Below are positions 8,169 to 17,158 of a DNA stretch of 64,000 bases, piece by piece (within the stretch, counting starts at the first letter, position 1; the number at the start of each line of letters is the position of its first letter). The position numbers were made by a program, and so were the translations under genes. The notes beneath the pieces are model-generated. The model did no database searches, was not told the origin of the DNA, and saw only the letters and a list, made by a program, of their open reading frames with translations. The DNA is from Myxococcus eversor (GTDB lineage: Bacteria > Myxococcota > Myxococcia > Myxococcales > Myxococcaceae), in NCBI RefSeq assembly GCF_010894455.1, contig NZ_JAAIXY010000005.1, positions 248,001-312,000 of the forward strand, in the 5' to 3' direction.

Positions 8169-9244
8169 AGCCCGGGGTGCGCTGGGCGCTGTTCGGGGGC
8201 GGCACGCTGCTGCTCGCGGCGCTCGTCACGGCGTTCGTGATACTCCCCGCGCCCGCCTCGCCCGCCCCGCCCGCGAAGGTCGCGCGCATCTTCGCGCTCA
8301 GCGCCTTCTACGGCATCTGCATCGGCTTCCCGTCGATGAGGTTGATGCCCGCGGTGGGCCGGCGCGCCATGCACGGCCCGCCCGTGCCCGCCCTGCTCAA
8401 GTGCATGGCCGCGTGTGGGGTCATCACGGCCGTGATGATGACGGTGGCGACGGTGACGCTGGCGGGCCTGGGCGCCTTTCCCGCCTCGGAGCTTCAGCGG
8501 CACCTGTTCGTCGAGGGTGGCATCGGCCTGGTGCTGAGCCTGCCCGCGGGAGTGTGCACGTTCGTGTATTCCCGAATGGCGGGCCGCATCCGCGGGCGGG
8601 ACGCGCGCGTGCGCGAGGCGGAGGCGCTGCGCGAGCGTGCCGAGTGGCTGGAGGCCGAGGCGCGCTTCGACTCGCTGTCCGCGCGCCTGCAGCCCCATTT
8701 CCTCTTCAACACCCTCAACTCCATCGCCACGCTGGTGCGCGAGGACCCGCGCGCGGCGGAGGCCATGGTGGAGCGGCTGGCGTCCGTGCTGCGCTCCTCG
8801 CTGGATGCGGGGGCGGGGCGCCATGTACCGCTGCGGCGCGAGTTGGACCTGGTGTCCGACTACCTGGAGCTCGAGCGTGTGCGGCTGGGGGCGCGGCTGC
8901 GCTGCTCGCTCGACGTGCAGCCGGGCCTCGAGCGGTTCGCGGTGCCTCCCTTCGCGGTGCAGACGCTGGTGGAGAACGCCGTGAAGTACGCCGTGTCCCT
9001 GAGGCGCGAGGGCGGCGAGGTCCGGGTGTCGGTGCGCGCGGACGCCGGGCGCGTCTACCTGGAGGTGCGGGACGACGGGCCTGGTATCACGGGGCCGCCG
9101 CCGCCAGGGCACGGACTCGACATGCTGACGAGGCGGCTGGTGTCCTCCTACGGGGCGGAGGAGGCGGGCCTGTCCATTTCGCGTGGCGAGGGCGGTGTCG
9201 GCGCGTGCGTGCGGGTGTGGCTTCCGCGCACGGAGGCCGCATGA
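8165..9244 (+). CDS. LytS/YehU-type sensor histidine kinase
   Basis: A 359-residue membrane kinase. Four hydrophobic helices occupy about residues 8-28, 42-62, 80-103 and 115-137, followed by a short coiled linker. The phosphoacceptor box LQPHFLFNTLNS (His178) is diagnostic of the His_kinase (LytS) family. The ATPase domain has the N box VENAVKYAV and the G1 box DDGPG. It lacks the 5TM-LytS or GAF sensor domains, so the stimulus is probably membrane-related. The start at 8165 overlaps the previous stop (ATGA), and the stop overlaps the LytTR regulator in the same way, so the three genes are translationally coupled. The partner is the adjacent regulator. Confidence 0.9.
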   Translation: MKPGVRWALFGGGTLLLAALVTAFVILPAPASPAPPAKVARIFALSAFYGICIGFPSMRLMPAVGRRAMHGPPVPALLKCMAACGVITAVMMTVATVTLAGLGAFPASELQRHLFVEGGIGLVLSLPAGVCTFVYSRMAGRIRGRDARVREAEALRERAEWLEAEARFDSLSARLQPHFLFNTLNSIATLVREDPRAAEAMVERLASVLRSSLDAGAGRHVPLRRELDLVSDYLELERVRLGARLRCSLDVQPGLERFAVPPFAVQTLVENAVKYAVSLRREGGEVRVSVRADAGRVYLEVRDDGPGITGPPPPGHGLDMLTRRLVSSYGAEEAGLSISRGEGGVGACVRVWLPRTEAA

Positions 9245-10032
9245 GTGCACCCGGGCTCCTTCGCGCCGTGCTCGTGGATGACGAGCCGCTCGCGCTGCGG
9301 CGCCTCGCTCGCATGCTCGAGGAAACCGGGCGTGTGACGGTGGTGGCCACGTACACCGATCCGGTGGAGGCCGCGGAGGCACTGCGCGCCGCGCCCCCGG
9401 ACGCCCTGTTCGTGGATGTGTCGATGCCGGGCATGAGCGGCTTCGAGCTGGTGCGGGCACTCCCCATGCCGCCGCCCGTGGTGTTCACCACCGCCTTCGA
9501 TACGTACGCGCTGCAGGCCTTCGAGGTGAGCTCCGTGGACTACCTGCTCAAGCCGGTGGACGCGCGAGGCCTTGCGCGTGCGCTGGACAAGCTTGTGCGC
9601 ATGCACCCCCTGCTCGCGCAGGAGCGGCTGCGTGCGCTGGAAGCGGCGCTCCAGCCACCCGCGCCTCTGTCGCGGCTCACCTCGAGGACGGGCACACGCG
9701 TGCGGGTGGTGGAGCTCGCGGACGCGACGCACCTGTACGCCGAGGACCGGCTCGTCTACGTGGCGCGTGCCGGGCGCGCCGATGTGGTGGACATGTCGCT
9801 CGCGGAGCTCGAACGCCGACTCGACCCGACGCGCTGGCTGCGCATCCACCGCGCCACGCTCGTCCAGCTCGATGCGATTGTGGAGGTCCTGGGGGGCTAC
9901 GGCGACGCGCGCGTGCACCTGAAGGACGGGACGGTGCTCTCCGTGGCGCGCGACCGGCTGCGTGAACTCCGCGAGCGGTTGGGTGGCGCTGCCGGGGGGC
10001 GGAGTTCCTCAGGCCGTCGCTCATGGCCATGA
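9241..10032 (+). CDS. LytTR-type response regulator
   Basis: A 263-residue regulator. The receiver domain (residues 6-120) has the acidic pair DDE at 13-15, the phosphorylation Asp59 in FVDVSMPGMSG, the Thr in VVFTTAF and the conserved Lys in LLKPV. A LytTR DNA-binding domain follows (about 150-250; RWLRIHRATLVQLDAI and the usual Leu/Arg-rich end). LytTR domains bind paired direct repeats in promoters. The ATG at 9241 overlaps the kinase stop. The last 15 residues are a low-complexity Gly/Ser/Arg tail. Confidence 0.93.
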   Translation: MSAPGLLRAVLVDDEPLALRRLARMLEETGRVTVVATYTDPVEAAEALRAAPPDALFVDVSMPGMSGFELVRALPMPPPVVFTTAFDTYALQAFEVSSVDYLLKPVDARGLARALDKLVRMHPLLAQERLRALEAALQPPAPLSRLTSRTGTRVRVVELADATHLYAEDRLVYVARAGRADVVDMSLAELERRLDPTRWLRIHRATLVQLDAIVEVLGGYGDARVHLKDGTVLSVARDRLRELRERLGGAAGGRSSSGRRSWP

Positions 10033-10173
10033 GGCAGCGGGCCTGGGCGGGGCACTCGAGTGCGCGAGATCGGCCCTGGGGCATCCCGAGCATGGGAAGG
10101 ACAGGAGCGCGAATGGGGGAGAAGGGGGGAGCAGAGGGGAGGTATGGGCGCCAAACCCGCCCAACGCCCTCAA

Positions 10174-10683
10174 TCAGTTCATCCACTCCGACGAAACCTT
10201 CACCTCCGCGCGACGGTTCTTCTCCAACTCCGTCGTCGACAGGGGCCGCTCCTCGCCATACGACAGCGTGGACAGCCGCGCAGGCTCCACACCCAGCCGC
10301 CGCAGGTAATCCCGCACCACGGAAGCACGGCGCTGGCCCAGGGCCAGGTTGTACTCCGTCGTCCCCAGTTCACACGTGTGCCCGGTGATATTGACGCGGG
10401 CCTGCGGCCTCTTGCGCAGCGCGTCCGCAAGCTGCGTCAACGTGTCCCGGAACTCGGGGCGCAGCGTCGTCGAGTCGAGCTCGAAGTAGACAGGCTCCAA
10501 CGCCAGGGGGAGCAGGTCCTTGTCTGGGTTCTCGGTCATGGAGGAGGGGCGCTCCGGCTCCGGCCTCACTGCCACCGGAGCATGGGGTGTTTGCGTATCC
10601 GTGGACGCGGTGGGGGTGGGCTGCCGCGCGGCACAACCCGCGAGTCCAACGACGACGAAAAGCGTGAAGAGGAGAGGGCGCAT
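10174..10683 (-). CDS. Pal/OmpA-family peptidoglycan-binding lipoprotein
   Basis: A 169-residue lipoprotein: MRPLLFTLFVVVGLAGC ends in a lipobox (Cys17). A Pro/Thr-rich linker leads to an OmpA-C/Pal domain from residue 63, with VYFELDSTTLRP, the NITGHTCELGTTEYNLALGQRRA motif region and the Arg of the diaminopimelate site (QRRASVVRDYL). The fold anchors the outer membrane to peptidoglycan. Glu replaces the Asp usual in HxDxRG-type sites, within GHTCELGT. The ATG at 10683 starts the signal peptide; the 31-residue upstream extension has none. It could be a paralogue of the Tol-Pal Pal, since no tol genes are nearby. Confidence 0.87.
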   Translation of the reverse strand: MRPLLFTLFVVVGLAGCAARQPTPTASTDTQTPHAPVAVRPEPERPSSMTENPDKDLLPLALEPVYFELDSTTLRPEFRDTLTQLADALRKRPQARVNITGHTCELGTTEYNLALGQRRASVVRDYLRRLGVEPARLSTLSYGEERPLSTTELEKNRRAEVKVSSEWMN

Positions 10684-10782
10684 GCGCTCGTCACAGAGCA
10701 CGCGCCGTGCCGGGAGCCCTTTCCGTCGAGAGCCCCGCGAGTCCTCCCCGCGCGGCCTTGCAGAACGCCCAGGCACCCCTGG

Positions 10783-12144
10783 CTATTTGCCTTCCGAACG
10801 CTCCCGACGGTGGATGGTGGAGACGTCAATCCCGAGCAGCTCCGCCGCTCGCGTCTTGTTTCCGCCGCACCGCGCGACGGCCCAGGAGATGTACTCGCTT
10901 TCCAGCCGGCGCAGGGGAATCACTTCCCGCTGGGCCTCCAGCAACGGGTGTTGCTCCGCGCCGCCCTCGATGACGTGTGGGCGGAGCTGCTCCAAGTCCA
11001 CCGTGTCCCGGGTCCCCAGCACCACCAACCGCTCCACCAGGTTCTCCAGCTCGCGCACATTCCCCGGCCACCGCTGCGCACACAGCGCGGACACCGCCTC
11101 CTGCTCGAAGCGCTGCACCGGAGACCGCGGATTCCGCGCCCGCGCCTGCTTGAGGAAGTGCTCGGCCAGCGCCGGAATGTCCTCGGGCCGCTCCCTCAAC
11201 GGCGGCGCCTGCAACGTCACGACATTCAGCCGGTAGAACAAGTCCGCCCGGAAGCGGCCCTCCTTCACCCGGGCCTCCAAATCCTGGTGCGTCGCGGCCA
11301 CCACCCGCACGTCCACCGTCCGCGAGCCGTCCGCTCCCACCGCCCGCACCTCGCCATCCGCCAGCACCCGCAACAGCCGCGCTTGCAGCTCCGGCGCCAT
11401 GTCCCCGATTTCATCCAGGAACAGCGTCCCCCCATCCGCCTCCACGAAGAGGCCTCGCCTGGCGCTCGTCGCTCCGGAGAAGGCCCCCTTCACATGGCCG
11501 AACAGCTCACTCTCCAGCAACGAGTGGGGCAGGGCGGTGCAATTGACGGCGACGAAGGGCCCCGCGCGACGCGTGCCCTCGAAGTGCAGGGCCCGGGCAA
11601 CCAGCTCCTTGCCGCTGCCGCTCTCTCCCCGCACCAGCACCGGCGCGCTGGACCAGGCCACGCGCTCCACCAGCGCATACAGCGCTCGCATCGCCGCGCT
11701 GCGCCCCACCATCGCCCCCAGCCGGCCCCGGTCCTCCGCCTGCGCTTTCAGCGTGCGGTGCTCGGAGCGCACCCGCCGCTCCTCCAGCGCGCGGCCCACG
11801 TACAGCCGCACCTCGTCCAACCGGAAGGGCTTGGCGAAGTAGTGCCACGCCCCGCGCTTCATCGCCTCCACGGCGTTCTCCACGCCGCCGAAGGCCGTCA
11901 TCATCAACACCGGCAGGTCCGGGTCCAGCTTGCGCGCCGTCTCCAGCACGTCGAAGCCATCCACGTCCTGCATCCGCAAGTCGCAGATGACGGCGTCGTA
12001 CACCCCGCCCCGGAGCTGCGCGATGGCATCCGCGCCTCCCGAGGCCACATCCACCGCGTAGCCCGCATCCGACAAGGGCTCGCGCAGCATCTGTCCCATC
12101 TCGACGTGGTCATCGACGACGAGAACCCGGGCTCTAACCGACAT
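10783..12144 (-). CDS. NtrC-family sigma54-dependent response regulator
   Basis: A 453-residue enhancer-binding protein with the full three-domain architecture. The receiver has DD at 11-12, Asp55 in VICDLRMQD and Lys105 in FAKPF. The AAA+ domain has Walker A GESGSGKE (173-180), the sigma54-contacting GAFSGAT loop (220-226) and Walker B LFLDE (241-245). A Fis-type helix-turn-helix closes the protein (CGGNKTRAAELLGIDVSTIHRR). It should activate sigma54 promoters when phosphorylated by the adjacent kinase, whose 3' end overlaps this start by 11 bp. Confidence 0.95.
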   Translation of the reverse strand: MSVRARVLVVDDHVEMGQMLREPLSDAGYAVDVASGGADAIAQLRGGVYDAVICDLRMQDVDGFDVLETARKLDPDLPVLMMTAFGGVENAVEAMKRGAWHYFAKPFRLDEVRLYVGRALEERRVRSEHRTLKAQAEDRGRLGAMVGRSAAMRALYALVERVAWSSAPVLVRGESGSGKELVARALHFEGTRRAGPFVAVNCTALPHSLLESELFGHVKGAFSGATSARRGLFVEADGGTLFLDEIGDMAPELQARLLRVLADGEVRAVGADGSRTVDVRVVAATHQDLEARVKEGRFRADLFYRLNVVTLQAPPLRERPEDIPALAEHFLKQARARNPRSPVQRFEQEAVSALCAQRWPGNVRELENLVERLVVLGTRDTVDLEQLRPHVIEGGAEQHPLLEAQREVIPLRRLESEYISWAVARCGGNKTRAAELLGIDVSTIHRRERSEGK

Positions 12145-14266
12145 GTTGCTCCTCTCGCGCGGGGGCCGCGGCGGGCCATTGCAGCGTCACACGCGTGCCC
12201 TGTCCGGGCGCGCTGTCCAGCTCGATGCGCCCGCCATGGTTCCGCACGATGTGCGCCACCATGGTCAGCCCCAGGCCCGTGCCCAGTCCGCGCTTCTTGG
12301 TGGTGAAGAATGGGTCGAACACTTGATGCAGATGTCTCGCGGCGATGCCGCACCCGTCGTCCTCGACGGTGATGCGCACCCGACCCCAGGCCCCCGATGC
12401 ATCCGCCTCGCCCGGCGTCGCCGTCAGCCGCACCTGTCCCCCCGGCTCACACGCATCACACGCGTTGAGCAGCAGGTTGACGAGCACCTGCTGAAGCTGG
12501 TCCGCGTCCGCCGCCAACGCCGGCAACGGCTGTGACACATCCAGGTGAAGGTCCACGCGCCGCCGCTCCACCTCGACGCGCAAGAGCTCCTGCACGCTCT
12601 TCACGACGGACGGCAGCGTCACCGCCCGCGACTCGGCGGGCTGCAGCCGCGAGAAGTCCAGCAGCTGGCGGATGGTGCGGCTCACCCGGTCTATCTGCTC
12701 GACGATGGTCCCCAGCCCCGCGGACTGCGGATGCTCGGGGCCCAGCTTGTCCTGCACGTACTCGGCCCGGCCCCGGATGACGCCCAGCGGCGTGCCAATC
12801 TCGTGCGCGATTCCCGCCGCCAGCACGCCCACCGTCGCCAGCTTCTCCGCGCGCAGCAACTGTCCCTCCAGCGCGCGCAGGTTGCTCAGGTCCTCCAGCA
12901 CCAGCAGCGTGCGGACGTCGGGCTGGTGCGGCTCCAGCGGCACCGCGTGGACGTTGTACTGCCCTTCCTCGGCGAAGAGCCGCAGCGGCTCGCCGTGCAG
13001 GCTGCGCACGCGGTTGTCTCCGCCCGCCGCGTTGACCAGCTCCTCCAGCCGCTGGATGACGGGGGCATGGGCCTGCGGAAACGCCGTGGCCAGCGTCGCG
13101 CCCACCACGTCCGGCGGCATCTTCGTGCTCAGCGCGCGATTCGCGGAGGTGATGCGTCCCGACGTCGACAGGGCCAGCACCCCCGTGGGGATGTGGTCGA
13201 GAATCTTCTGCGTCTTGTCGTGCAGGTGGGCCAGGCGGCTCGCATGTCGCAGGCTCTCCTGGAGCGCCACGGCGCGGCTGCGCGCCAGCACCACGTACAC
13301 GCCAAACGCGATGAGGAAGGTCGAGATGAGGAACGCCGCGAACGACAGCCGCAGCACCAGGCTCCGCTCGTGCGAGCGCAGCCCGCGCGTGGAGGACAGC
13401 GTGGCGAGCGGCCACAGCGCGCCGTTCTTGATGCGCACCGGAACGAAGCTCGCCACCACCTCCGCGTCTCCCAGCCCCAGCTTCACCGCCTCCGTCCGCT
13501 CAATCACCAGCGAGCCCGCTTCCCCGTCGAGCATCCGCCGCGACAGCGCCGCGAGGCCCGGAGTGCCGCTCGCATCCGTGCCGAGCCGCTGATAGCGGGC
13601 CGCCAGCGTCGGGGCGCTCAGCGCGGTGGGTGAGCCATGCGCGCCGAGCAGCAGGAGATGGGTGTCGCTCTCCGCGGTGAGCAGCTTCAGCGGCGCGAAC
13701 AGCGGCTCCGCGTCCACCAGTACGACGACGGCCCCGCCGCCATCGGGCGCATCCTCGGGCAGGGCGGTGGCGAAGGCCCGCAGCCACCCCGTCGAATCCC
13801 CGGACAGGGGCGGCGAGGACGCGATGTGTCCCGAGGCTCCCTCCAGCACGCTCCTCGCGGTGCGGGCCAGCTCCTCGCCTGGGTACTGCTTCGCGAGCGA
13901 CGCGCCAGTGCGCTTGTCCAGGAGCCGCAGGCGCTCCTTCCCATCCGGCCCGAAGACGACGATGGCCTTGTACTGCCCCACGGCCTCGAGCAGCGCGCGC
14001 AGCTCGCGCCGGTGCTCCTCGGCCGTGCCCGGCTGGGACAAGAGCTCACCGGTGAAGCGCAGGTCCTCACCCACGTCCTCCAGGGCCTCGGACACACCTC
14101 GGGCGGCCTCCTGGAGCTGGGCCCGCCGCTCGCGGGCGAACTGGTCCACCAGCGCCTGCCTGTCCCGCTGGATGAAATACACGGCGCCACCGATGACGCC
14201 GGTGAGCGCCGTGCACAGCAGCAACACGGGCAGGAGGGAGGAGCGCATGAGGGCAGATACCAACAT
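12134..14266 (-). CDS. Membrane sensor histidine kinase with PAS domain, NtrB-type
   Basis: A 710-residue kinase. A transmembrane helix (about 11-32) and a second at 304-328 enclose a 270-residue periplasmic sensor of the double-Cache type in length. A PAS domain (350-460; ILDHIPTGVLALSTSG) precedes the dimerisation helix with His488 in AAGIAHEIGTPLG and a complete ATPase domain (N box LLLNACDAC, G1 DDGCGI, G2 GLGTGLGL). The frame is open upstream to 15076, but that part overlaps the DUF3014 gene; I start at ATG 14266, with ATG 14248 a close alternative. It overlaps the NtrC-type regulator gene by 11 bp, the typical kinase-regulator arrangement of myxobacteria. Confidence 0.92.
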   Translation of the reverse strand: MLVSALMRSSLLPVLLLCTALTGVIGGAVYFIQRDRQALVDQFARERRAQLQEAARGVSEALEDVGEDLRFTGELLSQPGTAEEHRRELRALLEAVGQYKAIVVFGPDGKERLRLLDKRTGASLAKQYPGEELARTARSVLEGASGHIASSPPLSGDSTGWLRAFATALPEDAPDGGGAVVVLVDAEPLFAPLKLLTAESDTHLLLLGAHGSPTALSAPTLAARYQRLGTDASGTPGLAALSRRMLDGEAGSLVIERTEAVKLGLGDAEVVASFVPVRIKNGALWPLATLSSTRGLRSHERSLVLRLSFAAFLISTFLIAFGVYVVLARSRAVALQESLRHASRLAHLHDKTQKILDHIPTGVLALSTSGRITSANRALSTKMPPDVVGATLATAFPQAHAPVIQRLEELVNAAGGDNRVRSLHGEPLRLFAEEGQYNVHAVPLEPHQPDVRTLLVLEDLSNLRALEGQLLRAEKLATVGVLAAGIAHEIGTPLGVIRGRAEYVQDKLGPEHPQSAGLGTIVEQIDRVSRTIRQLLDFSRLQPAESRAVTLPSVVKSVQELLRVEVERRRVDLHLDVSQPLPALAADADQLQQVLVNLLLNACDACEPGGQVRLTATPGEADASGAWGRVRITVEDDGCGIAARHLHQVFDPFFTTKKRGLGTGLGLTMVAHIVRNHGGRIELDSAPGQGTRVTLQWPAAAPAREEQHVG

Positions 14267-14334
14267 CCCGGCGCGAGGAGGGGAGGGAAGCCCTTCCCGC
14301 GTCTCGGGGGCCCGCCTGGGGGGCTGACGGGGCC

Positions 14335-15132
14335 TCAGGGCCTCGAGGCCTGCTGGTTGAGCTTCAGGGACACCTCGCGGACCTTGCCCTGGATGTGGCG
14401 CAGGTTCGCGGGCCCCATCCGCAAGAGGTGCTTCTGCGCGGGCGTGAGCGCCTCCAGCGCCGGGTCCGCGTAGACGTACAGCGCGCCCTTCGCCACCACC
14501 TCCACGTCCCCGTCGAGCACCGGCACCGCCAGCACCTGCTCGAAGGCCCGCTGCAGCGTCGCCTCGAAGGAGCTGCCCGGCGGGGCGCTCTCCTGATGGA
14601 GCCGCTCGGTCAGCCGGTGCACCTCGCGGTACGTATCCACCAGCAGCGTGGAGTCGAGGCTGCCCACCACCCGGCCCACGGTGTCGTACCGGGTGTACCC
14701 CTTCTTCGCGACGAGCGTGCGGCCCTCGCGGCTGCTCACCTGGAAGTCTCCGGACGGCGCCAGGAAGGCGACCACGGCCCGAGGGCTGTCGCCGTTGGCC
14801 ATGTTGGAGACGACGGCGACGAAGCGGCGCAGGAGGTCCGCCTCCCGCAGCCAGGCGCCGAACTGCGGCAGCGACGAGGCCCCGGCGAGCCGCGAGCGCA
14901 ACAGCGCGTCGACCTCCGCCGCGGGCGGCAAGGGCGCGTCCGGTGCCCGGTCCACCACCGAGGGCGCCACCGGCACCTGGGCGACGGCGGTGGGAGTGTC
15001 GGGCGCTCCATGGAGCAGCCCGTGCCAGACGCCGGCTCCCGCCAGCACCGCCGCCACCAGAATCACCAGCCCCCAACCCCAGAGCGCGCCCCGTTCGAGC
15101 TTCACCATCGCACCGCCGCCGTCGTTGTCCAT
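14335..15132 (-). CDS. DUF3014 membrane-anchored protein
   Basis: A 265-residue protein. A single transmembrane helix (about 18-40, GWGLVILVAAVLAGAGVW) is followed by a Pro/Ala linker and a domain typical of DUF3014: DALLRSRLAGASSLPQFGAW, LLRRFVAVVSNMANG and GYTRYDTVGRVVGSLD. The family has no known function; the topology suggests a periplasmic domain tethered in the inner membrane. It lies 68 bp upstream of the histidine kinase on the same strand and could be co-transcribed with it. The start at 15132 gives MDNDGGGAMVKLERG; ATG 15108 is an alternative. Confidence 0.82.
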   Translation of the reverse strand: MDNDGGGAMVKLERGALWGWGLVILVAAVLAGAGVWHGLLHGAPDTPTAVAQVPVAPSVVDRAPDAPLPPAAEVDALLRSRLAGASSLPQFGAWLREADLLRRFVAVVSNMANGDSPRAVVAFLAPSGDFQVSSREGRTLVAKKGYTRYDTVGRVVGSLDSTLLVDTYREVHRLTERLHQESAPPGSSFEATLQRAFEQVLAVPVLDGDVEVVAKGALYVYADPALEALTPAQKHLLRMGPANLRHIQGKVREVSLKLNQQASRP

Positions 15133-15318
15133 GAGTCCTCCGCGTCCGGACCCAGGGATTGCAGCGGCGATGCCAGCGACAGGGAGCAGGGTGGGCCGCG
15201 AGGCTTCACTCGGGAGCGCGTGCTCCCGGAGCCGTCAGCGTGCCCGCTCGCAAGCTTCGCGAGCATGGCGTTCCGCGCGCCACCCTGGCGGATTGCGCCG
15301 GGGGCGCGCGGGACTCAC

Positions 15319-15939
15319 TCACGCACGCGGACGGGATGCACCCGCGGAGCCGTCCTCGGGGGGCGGCATCGCCGACTCGGCCGTGACTTCCGCCCAGCGG
15401 ATGTGGAACGTCGCCGACGTCCCGTCGAACTCCTCGGGTAGTGCCACCACCCGGAAGCCTCCACACAGCTCCACCGCCCGGGCCAGCAATCCGGCCGAGA
15501 ACGTCGGCACGTCCGCCAGCACGTCGTTCATCTTCAGCTCCAGGAAAGTGGGGCTGCGCTCAACGATTTCGACCACACTGAAGTTGTTGCCGGCACGAAA
15601 GCCCATCCCCGCGCGCAGCAGCATCCGCCGAGGGCCGGCCAGCCGGACGACGCCCAGGAGCGCGCGACCAAAGAAGGTCCCGAAGTAGGCGTCCATGAAC
15701 CGCTCGCCCAGCGAGTAGTACGCGGCTTCGGCGGGAACTCCGCCGTAGACGTGCCCAGCGGCGATGCGGAGGAACTCCTTCCACTGCTCCAGCGAATACG
15801 TCCGCCCAAGCTTCTGGTCGAGGTCCAGGCCCGCTCGGCGCAGGTGCTCCCGACACGCTGGCGTGAGGCGGTTCTCGAGGGCGCGCACGAAGAGCGCTTC
15901 CACGGTTTGCGTGAAAATCAGCTTCTCGGAAGAAGTCAT
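15319..15939 (-). CDS. DUF2378 (TIGR02265) myxobacterial paralogous family protein
   Basis: A 206-residue protein with the features of the Myxococcus-specific TIGR02265/DUF2378 family: an N-terminal helix ending in TVEALFVRALENRLTP, the central LDLDQKLGRTYSLEQW and Y-x-L-G-E-R-F motifs, and a C-terminal alpha/beta half. Members are about 180-220 residues and occur in many copies per myxobacterial genome; their function is unknown. There is no signal peptide or membrane helix, so it is cytosolic. This gene is one of the better taxonomic markers in the window. Confidence 0.88.
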   Translation of the reverse strand: MTSSEKLIFTQTVEALFVRALENRLTPACREHLRRAGLDLDQKLGRTYSLEQWKEFLRIAAGHVYGGVPAEAAYYSLGERFMDAYFGTFFGRALLGVVRLAGPRRMLLRAGMGFRAGNNFSVVEIVERSPTFLELKMNDVLADVPTFSAGLLARAVELCGGFRVVALPEEFDGTSATFHIRWAEVTAESAMPPPEDGSAGASRPRA

Positions 15940-16064
15940 AGGGTCGCACCCTACACCGGTCGGCCCATCGGATGCTCGCCTACAGGTGAATCGACGTTCA
16001 GTGCCTCTGTCGGTGATCGACAGCCGGGCTGTTCCGACAGAAAAACCGTTGGATTCTCCATGGT

Positions 16065-17078
16065 TTAGCGGTCATCACGCGGTGCGGCGGCGGCGCGGGA
16101 GACCATGCCGCGCAGCCATCGGTGGGCGGGTTCGTCGTCGAAACGCTCGTGCCAGACCTGGAGGACGTCGAACGGGCGCAGGGGGATGGGCGGGGGCAGG
16201 AGGCGAAGGGGGGAGAGGTCGACGAAGAGCTCGGCCAGCCTGCGAGGCGCGGTGAGGACGTGGTTGGAGCGGACCACGGAGAGGGCGGCGGTGAGGAAGT
16301 AGGGGAGCCGCAGGCCGATGCGTCGACTGCGGCCCAGTCTTTCAAGCGCCATGTCCACGGCGCCCGCCCCCTCGCCCCGGGGGCTGATGAGGACGTGGGG
16401 CAGGCTCAGGTACGTCTCCAGGTCCAGCCCCTGCTTCACTACAGGGTTGTCGCGCCGGACCACGCAGACGAAGTCCTCGGTGAACAGCTTCACCTGGCGC
16501 AGCGCGGGGCTGGGGTCCGGGAAGGCGGCGATGATGAGGTCCACCTCGCCGCTCTCCAACTGGGCCTCCGCCTGGGGGATGACGAGGGGGCGGATGGTGA
16601 GGTCCACCCGGGGCGCCTCGTTGTCGAACAGCTCCAGCAAGGCGGGCAGCAGCGCGGCGGCGAAGTAGTCACCCGAGGCGATGGTGAAGCGCCGGGCCGA
16701 GGTGCGGGGCTCGAAGACGGACTCGTTGCGCAGCGCGCGTTGGACCTCCAGCAGTCCCCGGTGGAGGGGGGCTGCCAGCTGCTCGGCGCGAGGGGTGCGA
16801 ATCATCCCGCCCCGGCCCCGGATGAGCAGGGCGTCACCGAGCTGCTCCCGGAGCTGCCGCAAGGCATGGCTCATGGCGGACTGGGTGATGCCCACGCGCG
16901 CGGCCGCCCGGGTGACGTTGCCCTCCGTCAGCAGCGCATCCAGGGCCACGACGAGGTTGAGGTTGATGCCGGCCAGGTCCAACCCCGTGCTCGACGGCTG
17001 GCTCGGCGCGGGAGTGGGGCGAGGTTTCCGGGGTGCCGGGGCGCGGCCCTTGCCCTTGGCGACATGTGACTTGCTCAT
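16065..17078 (-). CDS. LysR-family transcriptional regulator
   Basis: A 337-residue regulator from ATG 17078 (a further in-frame ATG lies at 17108). A Pro/Lys-rich N-terminal extension precedes the winged helix-turn-helix (NLNLVVALDALLTEGNVTRA, ITQSAMSHALRQLREQLGD). The periplasmic-binding-protein-like effector domain follows (FTIASGDYFAAALLPALLEL and IRPLVIPQAEAQLESGEVDL). The arrangement resembles NodD/NahR-type LysR proteins. It is divergent from an NmrA-type oxidoreductase gene 80 bp away, the usual layout in which a LysR protein controls itself and its neighbour. The inducer is unknown. Confidence 0.92.
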   Translation of the reverse strand: MSKSHVAKGKGRAPAPRKPRPTPAPSQPSSTGLDLAGINLNLVVALDALLTEGNVTRAAARVGITQSAMSHALRQLREQLGDALLIRGRGGMIRTPRAEQLAAPLHRGLLEVQRALRNESVFEPRTSARRFTIASGDYFAAALLPALLELFDNEAPRVDLTIRPLVIPQAEAQLESGEVDLIIAAFPDPSPALRQVKLFTEDFVCVVRRDNPVVKQGLDLETYLSLPHVLISPRGEGAGAVDMALERLGRSRRIGLRLPYFLTAALSVVRSNHVLTAPRRLAELFVDLSPLRLLPPPIPLRPFDVLQVWHERFDDEPAHRWLRGMVSRAAAAPRDDR

Positions 17079-17111
17079 GAGCGCATGAGTAACATGCAGT
17101 GGCCTCATGTT
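17074..17111. promoter_or_regulatory. Dyads in the LysR/NmrA divergent intergenic region
   Basis: Two perfect inverted repeats lie between the divergent genes: CTCATG-agcg-CATGAG (17074-17089, covering the LysR start) and AACATG-(9 bp)-CATGTT (17091-17111). LysR proteins bind dyads of this kind near divergent promoters, so these are candidate operator half-sites. The call rests on symmetry and position only. Confidence 0.42.
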
Positions 17112-17158
17112 GGGGGGAGGGACACTCTAGGCCCATCTCGAAGTCACTGGAGGCGTCC

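Noticed and set aside
10052-10063. 12-bp palindrome GCACTCGAGTGC between convergent genes
   Set aside because: It has no T tract and no promoter context; a palindrome of this length can arise by chance in 64 kb.
10060-12306. Plus-strand open frame opposite the Pal-like and NtrC-type genes
   Set aside because: The minus-strand genes carry full domain sets; this frame is a compositional shadow.
14267-15076. Upstream extension of the histidine kinase frame
   Set aside because: It overlaps the DUF3014 gene on the same strand in another frame and is composed of Arg/Gly/Ala-rich shadow sequence.
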